NCBI GenBank assembly: GCA_020744425.1
Contig: JAGMUV010000013.1
Coordinates: 1,488,001-1,552,000, forward strand
Origin: Dactylonectria macrodidyma
Taxonomy: Eukaryota > Ascomycota > Sordariomycetes > Hypocreales > Nectriaceae
Length of the DNA stretch: 64,000 nt
Direction: 5' to 3'
Of this stretch, positions 47,973 to 59,068 are shown in pieces. Position 1 is the stretch's first letter, and each line of letters begins with the position of its first letter. The position numbers and the translations under genes are program-made. The notes beneath the pieces were generated by a model. The model saw only the letters and a program-made list of their open reading frames with translations, did no database searches and was not told where the DNA came from.

Positions 47973-50900
47973 ATGGCGCCTTCAGAAGATCTCATCAACT
48001 TCGACTTCATCGAGGGGCAAAAGGAGAACATTCAGTCTTTGCCCGGCGGTCGTTCAGCCAAGAAACTGGCGGAGCTGTATTCGCCTTCTCCCCTTCACAA
48101 GCACTTAACGCCAACCCCTTCTAGCACACGAAATGTCAACGACTGCATCCGTGCCGAGTATGAGGCCGAGGTCGACAACATTGCCGAATCAGACGACCCT
48201 CTAGACGTCTATGACCGATACGTGCGCTGGACACTCGACGCATATCCCTCTGCCCAAGCAACTCCCCAGTCGCAACTTCACACTCTACTTGAGCGCGCAA
48301 CGAAGGCATTTATTGGCGCGTCGCAATACAAGAATGACCCTAGATACCTCAAGTTGTGGGTACATTACATCCACTTCTTCTCCGATTCACCTCGAGAGAC
48401 ATACATGTTCCTCTCTCGACAGAGCATTGGTGAGGGCCTCGCTCTATACTACGAAGAGTATGCCGCTTGGCTCGAGGGCGCCTCGCGATGGGCTCAGGCA
48501 GAGGAAGTCTACAAACTAGGCATCGAGCGCGAGGCCAGACCCGTTCAGCGGCTCTTGCGCAAGTTCAAGGAATTCGAGGAGAGAGTCGCCCAGCAGCCAG
48601 AGGTTATGGACGAGCCATCATCTCCTGCTTTGCCTACCGTCCGCCCTGCCCTAGCGGCTAAGGTAGACCCTTTCGCTGCCGCTTCACGACCCGCCGACCC
48701 CCAAGCACCACGACCAGCCAGCGGAGGAGGCTCGAAGCCAGCCAAGTCCAAGTTGGCCATCTTCTCTGACTCGGACCCTCAGCCAAGTGCAATGTCCTCG
48801 AGAGGACATAGCTCCAAAGGCTGGGACACAATTGGATCCCTGGCGGACCGAAAGAAGGAGAACACTGTCGAGGCGAAGCCCTGGGTGGGTGAAACACTCA
48901 AGGCTGGTGGAAAGAAGAGTGCTGCCCCCAAGTTGGCGATATTCAGGGATCTGGTAAGTCATTATCTCGTTTTCCCTAATCGCCCAAATGTTGATTGTCA
49001 TAGGACTAATGATGGATATGTTGGCGTTTATGTAATACAGTCTCTTTCACAAATTCAGAACATTGTAGTTGTTCCATCCAAGTGCCAAATTTCTGTTCAT
49101 CCTCAAACGGGGAAGAAAGAACGAGTTTTTGTTGACCTAGCTGCCATCTATCCAACCCCAGAGGAGCAGGGCACCGAGCTCAGCTTTGAGGAGATCATGG
49201 CTGGCAACCGAGGCTGGTTGGACTGCTCATGGGAAGACGAGTTGATTGACGAGAATCTGGTCCCAGAGTCGGTTCTTGTTCCCTTGAGAGATGTTGACGA
49301 GAACTTTGTCCCAGAGCCAGCTCTTGTTCCCCTGAGAGATATTGATGAGATCAGCAAAGGAGTCAGCCGGAAGCTAGTCATTCACCAAGATCCTGTGCAT
49401 TTCGATGAGAATGGTGCTGTGATCGAGCAGCCACGCGCACCACGAGGAGGGAAGAAGAAGAAGGTGATGGAGGTCAATGAGACGCAAATCAGTAAGCATC
49501 GCGATCAACATCCTTGCTCATTGAGAAACTAACATGCTTGACAGTCAAAGCGAAGCTCGACTCGCCATCTAGACCAAAGCTCCGGAAGAAGAACACTGCG
49601 GAGCCGACTATGACTCTCCACACCAAGTCTGCTACTGATGACATCTACGACATCTTCAACGCTCCTCTTAAGCCTGCTGGTCTAGAGGAGGAGGAGGAGA
49701 GTGCCGATGAAGATGATTATGAGAGTGACGACAACTACACCACTGACGCCGAGAGCACCTGCACTACCAGGCAGATTGACGCCAGTGAGGTTGAGGATGA
49801 GGCCGGCGAGGATGAGGCTGGAGATGATGAGACATCAGACGCCAAAAGTGTTAGCGAATGGTCTGATTTCTCGACTCGAAGACACGTCCCAGACATTGAC
49901 GGTCATGTAGCCGACGCTGAGCTCAATGACACTCACGTGTCTGGCTTAATCGACGCAAGTGTTCCGGAGCCGGAACGATCTGGCTCTCTAAGAGAGGGGC
50001 CTAGTTTTGGGGAAGAGGACGAGGAGAAAGATGAAGATGCAGAAGATGAGGAGGCCAAGACTTCCGCATCAGGAGATTTCTCTCCCGTAACGCTAACTTC
50101 GTTCATCCCCATCCCCCCCGAGGATTACGATCCACCAACTCGGCCATATAGGGACCCAGCCGAGGTGGCCAACAACAGGCTCCCCTTTATGACGCCCATC
50201 ACGGAAAGGACTGAGGTTTCTCTCGATGTATACAGAGAAGAGCAGTACAAGACGCCTTGCAAGCGGGACGAGACCCCTACGCTTGAGGAGGAGGACGAGG
50301 AGGACGAGAACTCAGACCTTGAGGCCATGAGCAGCCCCTTGCGCGAGATCGTAGCTGATGTTCTCCCTGCACCTAAGATCTCAACGCCCTTGGCCCTCAA
50401 GTCGGCTGGGCCCCTGGGGAAGTCCATTCCTTCCAAACCACTGCCCTCAAAGGGTCCCATCATCAAGGATGTCCAGTGTAACCCGGTTGATGAGGCAGTT
50501 CGCACAGAGATTATCGCCAAGATGCAACCCCCGCTCAGCTCTTATGCTGGCTTCTACGACCACCGACAAGAAAAGTTTGAGCGTGGTGGCGAGATCCGCA
50601 AGTTCGCCAAAGCCTTCTCCAAGGCAGGCAAGGCAGGTGCCGACAAGACTGGGCCCGTAGCAATGCCTGTTGTGGTCGAGTTCCCCGACACCAAGTCCGT
50701 ATACACGATCAAGAAGGAGCTTGGAGCTGGCGCCTTTGCCCCTGTCTATCTCGTTGAGAACTCGGCATCACAAGACGAGAACGATGAGAACGACGAGAAC
50801 GCGGTGGTGGCAATGGGTAAAGGGGCCTTTGCCATCAACCATCGCAGTGAGATCGAGGCTCTCAAGATGGAGACGCCGCCTACGCCGTGGGAGTTTCACA

Positions 50901-51742
50901 TGATGCGCGTTGCTCACACTCGGCTAGGGCCTCAGCATCGTGCCTCGGCGTCGCTCTCGGTGGCCCACGAGATGCACCTCTACCAAGACGAGGCGTTCCT
51001 CTTCCTGCCCTATCATCCTCACGGCACCCTGCTTGATGTTGTCAACTGGTTCCGTGCTGAACCATCCACCATCATGGACGAACAGCTGGCCATGTTCTTC
51101 ACCATTGAGCTGATGCGCACTGTCGAGGCCCTCCACGCCAAGGGCGTTCTCCACGGCGACCTCAAGGCTGATAACTGTCTGCTTCGCCTCGATGCGATGC
51201 CGGGCGACTCACTCACAAGCCAGTGGCTCTCCGACGGCAGCGGCGGATGGTCGTCACGCGGCGTCGTGCTCATCGACTTTGGTCGCGGCATCGACATGCG
51301 CGCCTTCGTTCCCGATGTCGAGTTCATCGCCGACTGGAAGACGAGCGCGCAAGACTGTGCCGAGATGCGCGAGGGCCGTCCCTGGACGTGGCAGATCGAC
51401 TATCACGGCCTCGCCGGCACCATCCATACGCTGCTCTTTGGCAAATACATCGAGACAGTGCGCTGCGACCAGGGTGGACTCGGCAAGACGGGACGCAAGT
51501 ACCGCATCCGCGAGAGCCTCAAGCGCTACTGGCAGACGGACCTGTGGGCCGACTGCTTCGATCTGCTGCTGAACCCGGGCTCTCATGTCGCCGCTGAGGA
51601 CGGCACGCGTATGCCCATGCTGCGTTCCATGCGCGCCGTCCGCGAGAGGATGGAGGCATGGCTCGAGGCCAACTGTGAAAGAGGCGTGGGGCTCAAGTCG
51701 CTGGTCGGCAAGCTCGAGGCGTTTGCCAAGGGTCGCAAGTGA
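47973..51742 (+). CDS. bub1: Fused Mad3/Bub1 spindle-checkpoint kinase (MadBub)
   Basis: Acts in the spindle assembly checkpoint at kinetochores. Exons 47973-48953, 49041-49491, 49545-51742; 1,209 residues. KEN box at 17-19; TPR domain of the Mad3/Bub1 family at about 55-205 (DDPLDVYDRYVRW, YLKLWVHYIHF). A second KEN at 295-297 is flanked by LAIFSD (261-266) and LAIFRD (321-326), both ABBA-like. A GLEBS-like Bub3-binding motif follows (ELSFEEIMAGNRGW). A long acidic linker precedes the kinase: glycine loop GAGAFAPV about 871-878, likely ATP lysine near 918, catalytic HGDLKADN about 1014-1021, DFG about 1055-1057. KEN boxes together with an intact kinase indicate that one gene does both Mad3/BubR1 and Bub1 jobs, as is usual in fungi without the duplication. 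The first intron is 87 nt and open in frame. Confidence 0.95.
49251..49346 (+). repeat. 48-bp in-frame tandem duplication in MadBub
   Basis: Two adjacent 48-bp units (49251-49298 and 49299-49346) encode ENLVPESVLVPLRDVD and ENFVPEPALVPLRDID. They directly follow the GLEBS-like segment. The units differ at several bases, so the duplication is not brand new. Confidence 0.9.
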
Positions 51743-52047
51743 GGAATGAATGTGATGCGACGGCCATATTGCTGCCATGGATTGGCGTTGCGGCGGTTGG
51801 GATGGCAGGCGTAGAAGGAAGCGTCGAGTTTGTTTGGATTATTCTGCCCAGGTTTTCGTTGTTCTGTATTCCCACATTCTTCCCCTCGCTCGCGTTGGAG
51901 AGGATCGTATGCGTTATGAAATACCCAGTTGAGATACTATATGAGTACATATACATGCCCTTTAATACTTAGTGATACATACACTACGAACAGTTCCGTT
52001 TGAGGATTGCGGAGAACGTGCAGTGCAGGCATTCTCTGCTGGTCCGC
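51743..52047. other. Intergenic between convergent genes MadBub and Apn1
   Basis: 305 bp of shared 3' flank, AT-richer near 51900-51970. No other feature. Confidence 0.6.
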
Positions 52048-53517
52048 TTACTCGCTGTCGTCATCTGACTCGTCCTTCTTCTTCTTCTTACCGGCAGCCT
52101 TCTTCGCTCGTGTCCCCTTCTTCGAGTCCTTTTCCACCTTGCGGTTTACCTGGTCCTGGATCTTGTCCCGCTCTCCAGCTCCCTTAGCATGTAGTTCCTC
52201 TTCGAGGGCGGCGAACTCGTCACTCTCGGCGTCCATGCCGACGAGGCGCTCCAGGAGCTTGATCTCATCGGCCCAGACCTGCTTGTCCTCAATGGACTTG
52301 CCATCCGGGCCCTTGCGGTCGATGGGCGTCTCGAGGACCATGGGCATGCCTTGGAAGGCCTCGTGATTCATGATGCTGTGGAAGGCGCGCAGCCCGAGGA
52401 AGCCGGTGCCGATGTTGGCGTGAAGATCGCGGTTCGAGTTGAAGGGGGCTTTGCTGTCGTTGACTAGATAAGACGTGCTATGTTAGCCGGCGATGACGGG
52501 ATAGAAGAGACAGATAGGAGGACATACGGTGAAATGCCTTGAGATACTTTGCGCCCACAATGTCGTTGAACGCATCGATGGTCTTCTTGAACGTCTCTGG
52601 CGTCCGCAAGTCGTGTCCAGCCGCAAAAGCGTGGCACGTATCGATACAGACACCGACTCGGCTCTTGTCCTCGACCAACTCGATGATGTCCCGCAAGTCT
52701 TCCCAGGTTGCGCCAATCACATTGCCGCTGCCCGCCATATTCTCCAGGACGGTGATGACGGTCTTGGTCGCCTTGTGGGACTTGTTCAACTGCGCAGCAA
52801 TGCGCCCAATAGCCGCGGGTCTAGGCTCGCCACCGGTAGAGCCCGGGTGGAAGTTATACAGGTGGATGCCGAGTTCCTCGCAGCGGGCGAGGTCGTCAAC
52901 GAAGCTGGAGTATGCCTGGTTGGCCTTGGTCTCGTCCGGCTGGGCCAGGTTGACTAAGTAGGAGCCATGGGGAAGGGTATGCTCGGCCGCACTGTAGCTG
53001 TGATTCTTGCACTGGCTGATGAACTGCGTCTTGGCGACCGGGTCGAGGGGCGGGTTAGTCCATTTGCGTTGTGACTTGAGGAAGAGGGCGAAGGCGTTTG
53101 CGCCGATATGCACGGCATTGGTGACGCTATTTTGGACGCCTACGGGCACGGGATGGTCAGTGAAAAGGGACAAGTTTGGTGAGCATCAGGATACAAACCT
53201 CCAGCCGCGCTAACATGGGCGCCAATGTACATGGCCTTCTTCAGCGATGGCACCGCAGTGCGGTCGGCGAGCGGCATGGCGTCCTCGTCCTTGGCCTTTG
53301 TCTTGCGCTTCTTGGCCGTCTTGGGGGCGGGAGCAGGCGCCTCGTCCTCGGACTCAGGCTCGGCCTTGCGCTTCACAGCAGGTTTCGATTTAGTCCCGCT
53401 AGGCTTGTTGGTCGCTTTGCGCGCGGCGGCAGTCTTGGGCTTGACGTCCTCGTCGTTATCTGAGCGGTCTTCGTTGTAGCTGACGACTTGCCTCTTTCGT
53501 GGCGATGAGCGAGCCAT
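52048..53517 (-). CDS. apn1: AP endonuclease Apn1 (endonuclease IV family)
   Basis: Apn1 cleaves DNA 5' of abasic sites and removes 3' blocking groups in base excision repair, using three zinc ions in a TIM barrel. Exons 53517-53199, 53139-52528, 52463-52048; 448 residues. Residues 1-90 are a charged disordered leader with basic clusters that may act as nuclear signals (AVKRKAEPES, KTAKKRKTKAKDED). The catalytic domain starts at YIGAHVSAAGG, which joins to VQNSVTNAV at the first splice. Family motifs follow: FALFLKSQRKW, SYSAAEHTLPHGSYLVN, LYNFHPGS, VLENMAGSGN, GVCIDTCHAFAAGHD, AFHLNDSKAPFNSNRDLH (across the second splice) and MVLETPID. The C terminus is a lysine-rich then acidic tail. Start ATG at 53517. 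Confidence 0.95.
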
Positions 53518-54051
53518 TGTCGAAAGTCTGAGCGCAATTTGATGAGAAGTCTCGTTTCCTCTCCTAGACGAACGGCACAGGCTTGATGGTCAATAACGAG
53601 TTCGTCTCTCTCGGCTTGAAGTTGGATATCACCGCTGAAAAAGCAATGTCCGTTGAGACTGGGGGGACGCGAATGACGCGGTGCGCCCTTGGATGACCAA
53701 GCGCGCAGTCACATGACTGTACATTGATCGCAACAAGTACTTGCTTGTCTCTACTCCCATGGGATTGACTCGACAACGACGCCAGTATCCTATTTTTGCA
53801 TTTCAATACTCTCGATGCCATATATACAGTTACAAGTAATGTCATCGAATATCGAGAAGCCACATGATCATATCTCTATAAAATGCGATTACACTCGCAA
53901 GAACCTACAATTATATCATGGAACTGCATAGGATACCCCATTGACTCCGCCTCCCATCCTCCAGCCCATCAAGATCGTGGACAAATACCATTCCCAGTCA
54001 CCAACAAAGAAAATCCATCTGTGTGCAGTAAACATCCCAAACATGACGAAT
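53518..54051. other. Intergenic, apn1 promoter and dga1 3' region
   Basis: 534 bp between two minus-strand genes. The dga1-proximal part is AT-rich. No gene is visible. Confidence 0.6.
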
Positions 54052-55703
54052 TTAGGAAATAATTTCCAGCTCGACACCAGCTGCAAACTGGTCCTTGTAC
54101 GCCGCCCACAGCTTCTCAATCTCCTTGACGTATTTATCGTGGAGCAAATCAATTTCCTCCTGCACTGGCTGCGGGCCATGCGCCCTATCCACTCGAATCG
54201 GCTTTCCAACCACGATGTTGACTGGTCGCCGATACGGCATAAAGCCAACGTCGTAGTTCATCACGCCACGGCCATGTAGGGCGGGCACCGTGAACTTGAA
54301 CACCCTGAGGAAGATCATCTGCAGCTGGTGTACAATCGGGTGCGTCTTGGGGCTCAGTTGGTCATACAAGTCATTTTCTCCAAACCCAATGACCGGGACT
54401 AGGTCTGCTCCAGTGCGGAGCGCCATCTTGACGAAGCCTTTGCGACCTTTCAGAATCAATCGGAGCGTCCCTGGCTGGGCCTCGAGCGACTCTCGAGCGC
54501 CTCCCACGACGATGGTGACAGCACGGCCCTGGCCGTCGTTTTTGGCACCACCCTTATTCAAGATATTCCAGATAGATTCTTTCGATACAGACTGGAGACC
54601 CATCCACAGGATCCAGTCTCGGTTGAAAGGAAGGCGGAAATTTGAGTCGAGCGTAAGTAAGGTGTTGGTGATGCCTGGGAACAAGTCTGCGAACCCCAGA
54701 GCATTCGTAACAAAGGCAGCCCAGGCACCGTGAGAGATGATGCCGTGGGGGTGATATCCAAAGATGTATTTTCTCTTCGGGTCCAGATCATACGTCTTGT
54801 GCAGCTTCATAGGGAAGTACCCGACAAAGAGCTTCCACAGCCGCAGATTCCGCATGTACTCGGACCGATAGGACAACTTTCCGTTGGTTGCCGCAGTAGA
54901 GAGGGTAAGATGGATGAGATATGGCACCAGGATCGGCCACGTCAACGGATTAGCGCAAATCAACCAGAAAATGGACACGAATAGTCCAATCGACATGCAG
55001 TGGAAGAGCACGGCGCCCGTCTGCATTCGACGAATCATGGGAACCCGCAAAGGGGCAAAGTGAATGCCTCCAGCCCGCCATCCCTCTCGCTCGCGATTGA
55101 TCTCATCGAGAGTAGGCAGCTTAGGATATGTGTGGTTGTCATATTCCACGACGGCCCCATTAGCTTGTTTTCCCACGGCGACGGCAGCGTACGTCTTGGG
55201 CGCGCCATTCGAAGGAGGCTGTACCGAGTGGTTCGATTTGCCATTGGCCGTACGAATGCTCATCTGAATGTCGGGTTCTGGAGACTTCGGTTTCTCCTGA
55301 AAGTTCTGTTTGCGGGCGTCAGCTAGGGCTTCCAGAAGGGTGCCATCGACGAAGTTAGGCATACGTACATGGGTTTCTTTAACATGTGAAGGAGGGTCGT
55401 TGGGTGGGGACTGGCTGGTCTTGGGGTTCTCAATCGTCACCACCTTCTCATTCGACTCGATTGGAAGAGGCCCTAATGCTCCATTAGCAATTATCAACAT
55501 TGATAAGACCATTCCAAAAAAGATTCCTTCGTGCTGACTAACGCGAGCTCGCCCGCGGTGCGGCACCCGCAAGCTCACGCGACGCCATCGCAAGCCGATG
55601 CGCCAAGCAACTTGACAGCTCGGCCAGGTGTCGCGGCGATAATCAAGTCTCTGGACTCACCATTGCCGACATGGATGGCAGACTCGACCTCAGTGTTTCC
55701 CAT
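54052..55703 (-). CDS. dga1: Diacylglycerol O-acyltransferase type 2 (Dga1)
   Basis: DGAT2 enzymes esterify diacylglycerol with acyl-CoA to make triacylglycerol at the ER and lipid droplets. The main exon is 55472-54052. A short first exon 55703-55661 (MGNTEVESAIHVGN) joins through a ~190-bp intron (GTGAGT; branch GCTAATG; acceptor TTAG at 55473) in phase, giving 487 residues. About 160 N-terminal residues are variable. Then comes a hydrophobic hairpin (VLFHCMSIGLFVSIFWLIC and PILVPYLIHL), and YFPMKLHKT. The active-site HPHG lies at about 255-258 (FGYHPHGIISHGAW), and VVGGARESL and GRKGFVKMALRTGADLVPV follow. The first exon and intron are inferred. An alternative start at an in-frame ATG inside the proposed intron (MVLSMLIIANGALG) would add a hydrophobic N terminus. 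Confidence 0.92.
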
Positions 55704-56675
55704 ATCGTCGTTGCGGGCACAGTGGTGGACACTCTGTAGAGATCAAAGGAAGAGAGTGGTGTTGGCAGCGTCTAGAGAGCCAAAGAGAGTGGGACAGAAT
55801 ACCTAGGGCAACGCCACGTCAAATAAGCATTGGATGACATGCAAGAAAGGAGAACTCAGAATGTAGGCCGAGCATGCATGATACGGGCATTACGCGCCAG
55901 AACAATGATACAGGTGCTATTCTTTGAAGCAGGAGCAAGGAATGGTGGGCCGGTTTCATGCCCCGTTCGAGGAGAGGCTGAGAGGAACCGATCAAATGGC
56001 CGCTGCCGCGGATGACGTCGCGCCTGCGCCTCCGCCTCGACACGTGAAGTCAGAGAAGCTCTCGCCGCATGGTCCGTGCGTCATGTCCATCTGCCAGCAT
56101 CACCTCATACCTCATACGAACTTCGGGACATGAAGGACTAGGTACACATGTAGACACAGGATGGGTCGGGAAAATGACGGAAAATGGAGGTTATTGTGTC
56201 ACAACTAAGGGCGGGCTTCTAGATATTATACTCAAAGCCGCTTATATCATCCAGACTGCAGGGTTCTCAAGAAGGAGTGCATCCCTAATTAATTGTTCAA
56301 GCTATGCCCCTAACCCCTAAGTACAATATTGTCACACGTCAAATCACAGGCTCCGTGTCCCACGGGTTGCTGCTCGTTACCCTCGCCAGGTTCCAGCAAA
56401 CCAAAGCGGAATTCCACTACTCCTTCTGCTGGATGCTGCCACGAGGCATACTATCTGAACAAGGAAGTGTTTGTAATGTACAGCACAATACAAGTGCCAA
56501 TTCATAAAGATCCCGCGACCATCTTTTAGGTGGAGGTCCCTACCGTCCACAACCGAATTCCCAAGGTCCCAAAACGCCGTCCGACAGCACCATGCCAAAT
56601 CCAGTTTTGAAACACGACGAAAAGGTGTCTCAGTATGCTTATAACAGGTCGAAAAATGCATCAGGTAACCTCCCG
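55704..56675. other. Intergenic between C2H2 factor and dga1
   Basis: 972 bp: dga1 promoter on the left and the 3' region of the zinc-finger gene on the right. An AT-rich patch lies around 56215-56330. No gene is supported. Confidence 0.55.
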
Positions 56676-58481
56676 TCACGCTCTGGCGGCCGCCTCTTGG
56701 TTCTCAATCTGCTGCTTCAAACCAGTGACCTCATGATCCAGCGTCACCACCTTGTCAGAGAGCAACTTAACCTTCTCCTCCAGAGTCTGTATGTACGCCC
56801 AAACACTCGGGTCGCTCTGCGCAAACATGTTGCCGCTCTCGCCCGCCGCCTGCGCTCCACTCCCGCTTCGCGCATGCGAGAATCCCGACGAACTTGGTGC
56901 GGCAAAGCCAGGGTGCGACAACCCGGGGAGCTTAGGCCGAGGCTGTCCACTGTGCGGCGATTGTAGGTCGGACGCCCGTCGACCGTACTGTTGCTGGAGT
57001 TGCTGAGATAGACTTGGCGATCGCTGTCGGGCAATATTGGCCGAGTCGTGGCTCTGTACACCGGGGCTCAGCGGTTTTGGGCTTTCCGTTATGTTCGCTT
57101 GAGGGTACATAGCAACAGTAGCAGCAGCGACCGGCATAGAAGAAATGCTCGTGCTGGGAGTGTGACTGCTACCAAGACTGTTGGACACACTAGGCGAGGC
57201 GTTGGAACTTGCTTGGCTCTGGTTCACGTTTGGAGGGTACAGCCCGCTAGTACCCGGTCGAGCGCCTGCGGGTGGATAGGTTCGAGAAAGGGGAGTAAAC
57301 GCATCGGTTGCTGAGCCAGCGGCATGCGGAGGGTTGATACTAGGTAGACTTTGTCGCCTCAGTTCATCCTCTTCTCCCTCGTAGGGAAGTCCCGACATAG
57401 TGGAATCGTCCCCTTCAACCATGCTGCCGTCCAACTCGTCGCCATCAGCGAAACTGCCCATGCTTGATCGTCGCCCCGCGCAGCCACCAGCTCCCTTGCT
57501 ATGACGAGCCAAGGCATCACCGCGAGCAAATTTGCGATCGCATTTTGGGCACACGTGAGGCTTCTCGCCAGTGTGTAGTTTGCCGTGGCGCTTCAGGTCA
57601 TGAAGGCGACGGAAGCGCATTTGGCAGTCAGTGCAGACATAGGGCTTTTCCTGGCTGTGAGTCAAGAGATGGCTTTTGAGGTTGTGATGGCGCGTGAATT
57701 CAGTGTTGCAGTAGGGACACTTGTGCCTCTTTGAACCAGATCCAGGGGATGTTTGGCCCTGCGAGGGGATGGGATAACTCATTCCACGAGTTGGCGCTTC
57801 GGTAAGATTACTTGACTGAAGGGATCCCGGGTACGACAAGGATCCGGGTTGAGGCCTCTCCTCCAAACCAACTACTTGTTGCGACGTCTGCTGGAGTTCG
57901 ACCTTGGTGTCAACATCCATTGGGGTTGGGCTCTCTGTGACGTGGACTCCATCGACGCTAGTTGCGCTCTGGGGGCTCGTCTCGTCGCGCTCAACAATTT
58001 GGGCTGCCGCATTTTGCGCCATGGAGACGGGATTCGGCGTCTTGGGGGATGGCTCCATGGATGCAGTTGGAGCCGGTTGAGGCAAATCAACCGGCCGGCT
58101 CATGGCTTGGACGGCTCCAGACATGAGGGAAGCGAGAGCCTTGTGGCTAGGGTTGTCGCTCGTTGGAGGGGGATTTTGGGCTTGGATGTCTTCTTCGTCG
58201 ATGTTGTCGTTGCGTCGCCGGCGCTCCTCCTCGAGCGCGGCGGCACCCGTCAAGGGTGGTGGGGAGGGGCCGGTCGCAAGAGCCAGGCGAGCAGCCTTTG
58301 TCGGAGAGCCGATGGAGATGGTGTGTTGTGACTGGGAGCGCGGTGAAGCAGGCGAAGGTGAGCGAGGCCGCTTCAATAATCTGACGGGCTCGTCTGAAGG
58401 GATGTAGTCAGGAGGGGTTGCACTTGGGCGCGTTGCTGGAGGGGCGTCGGTCGCGGCAAAGGCGGAGGCGTCCGAGGCCAT
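56676..58481 (-). CDS. C2H2 zinc-finger transcription factor, Azf1-like, 601 residues
   Basis: An intronless gene with ATG at 58481. The first ~260 residues are Ser/Pro/Gln-rich and disordered, with a basic patch RLLKRPRSPSP. Three tandem zinc fingers follow with TGEKP-type linkers: CPYCNTEFTRHHNLKSH, CTDCQMRFRRLHDLKRH and CPKCDRKFARGDALARH. The last finger ends in GAGGC, so its fourth ligand is probably cysteine. The remainder is Ser/Pro-rich up to a short C-terminal coiled coil (VWAYIQTLEEKVKLLSDK and following leucine heptads) that could mediate dimerisation. The finger block resembles fungal Azf1-type regulators, but I cannot name its orthologue or target genes. It is a nuclear regulator by family; the process it controls is unknown. 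Confidence 0.88.
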   Translation of the reverse strand: MASDASAFAATDAPPATRPSATPPDYIPSDEPVRLLKRPRSPSPASPRSQSQHTISIGSPTKAARLALATGPSPPPLTGAAALEEERRRRNDNIDEEDIQAQNPPPTSDNPSHKALASLMSGAVQAMSRPVDLPQPAPTASMEPSPKTPNPVSMAQNAAAQIVERDETSPQSATSVDGVHVTESPTPMDVDTKVELQQTSQQVVGLEERPQPGSLSYPGSLQSSNLTEAPTRGMSYPIPSQGQTSPGSGSKRHKCPYCNTEFTRHHNLKSHLLTHSQEKPYVCTDCQMRFRRLHDLKRHGKLHTGEKPHVCPKCDRKFARGDALARHSKGAGGCAGRRSSMGSFADGDELDGSMVEGDDSTMSGLPYEGEEDELRRQSLPSINPPHAAGSATDAFTPLSRTYPPAGARPGTSGLYPPNVNQSQASSNASPSVSNSLGSSHTPSTSISSMPVAAATVAMYPQANITESPKPLSPGVQSHDSANIARQRSPSLSQQLQQQYGRRASDLQSPHSGQPRPKLPGLSHPGFAAPSSSGFSHARSGSGAQAAGESGNMFAQSDPSVWAYIQTLEEKVKLLSDKVVTLDHEVTGLKQQIENQEAAARA

Positions 58482-59040
58482 AGACGCAACTACGGAGAGA
58501 GGAATTGAAGTGGGAGAAACGCGAGAATTTGCAGCATGTAACCAGTCTAGTGAGGTTGACGTCGCCGAAGCCTTGGGTCAAAGGCACATATCGAGGCGGG
58601 TGGTGATGCTATGTGTGGCTGGAGAGCGTGGCGAGAGCTGGATATTTTTTCCCTAGGTAGGCAAGGCAGCGCGAGTGATGAGGCAACGCGGCGGAACAAA
58701 AGCACCGAGCAGACCAGAGAGTGGCTCAGGCGGCAAGAAGTAGGAATTGCGACTGGGCAGCTTCGAGAAACAAGCAGGAGGCGCGGTTTGATGCGAGAAA
58801 GTTGGTAAAAAGGTGATTGCGATGAGGAAACTGAACCTGACGAGGCGACGGATGGGAGGAGAGAGAGGTGTGAGTGAGTGCGAGTTGGGAAGTGGCAGTG
58901 GCAGTGAGAGCGTGTGAGGCAAAGGTGGGTGGGCGAGTGAGTGGGCGGGTGGGCGAATGGGCGGGAGGCGGCGGAAGGGTGGAATAGAGAAGGCAGCGGG
59001 AGTGTGGCAGTCATCGACTGTGGCAGTCGCGCAACCAAAG

Positions 59041-59068
59041 CAGTCAGTCAGTCAGTCAGCCAGCCAGC
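59041..59068. repeat. CAGT/CAGC tetranucleotide repeat
   Basis: CAGT repeated four to five times, grading into CAGC and CCAGC units. Non-coding microsatellite. Confidence 0.85.
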
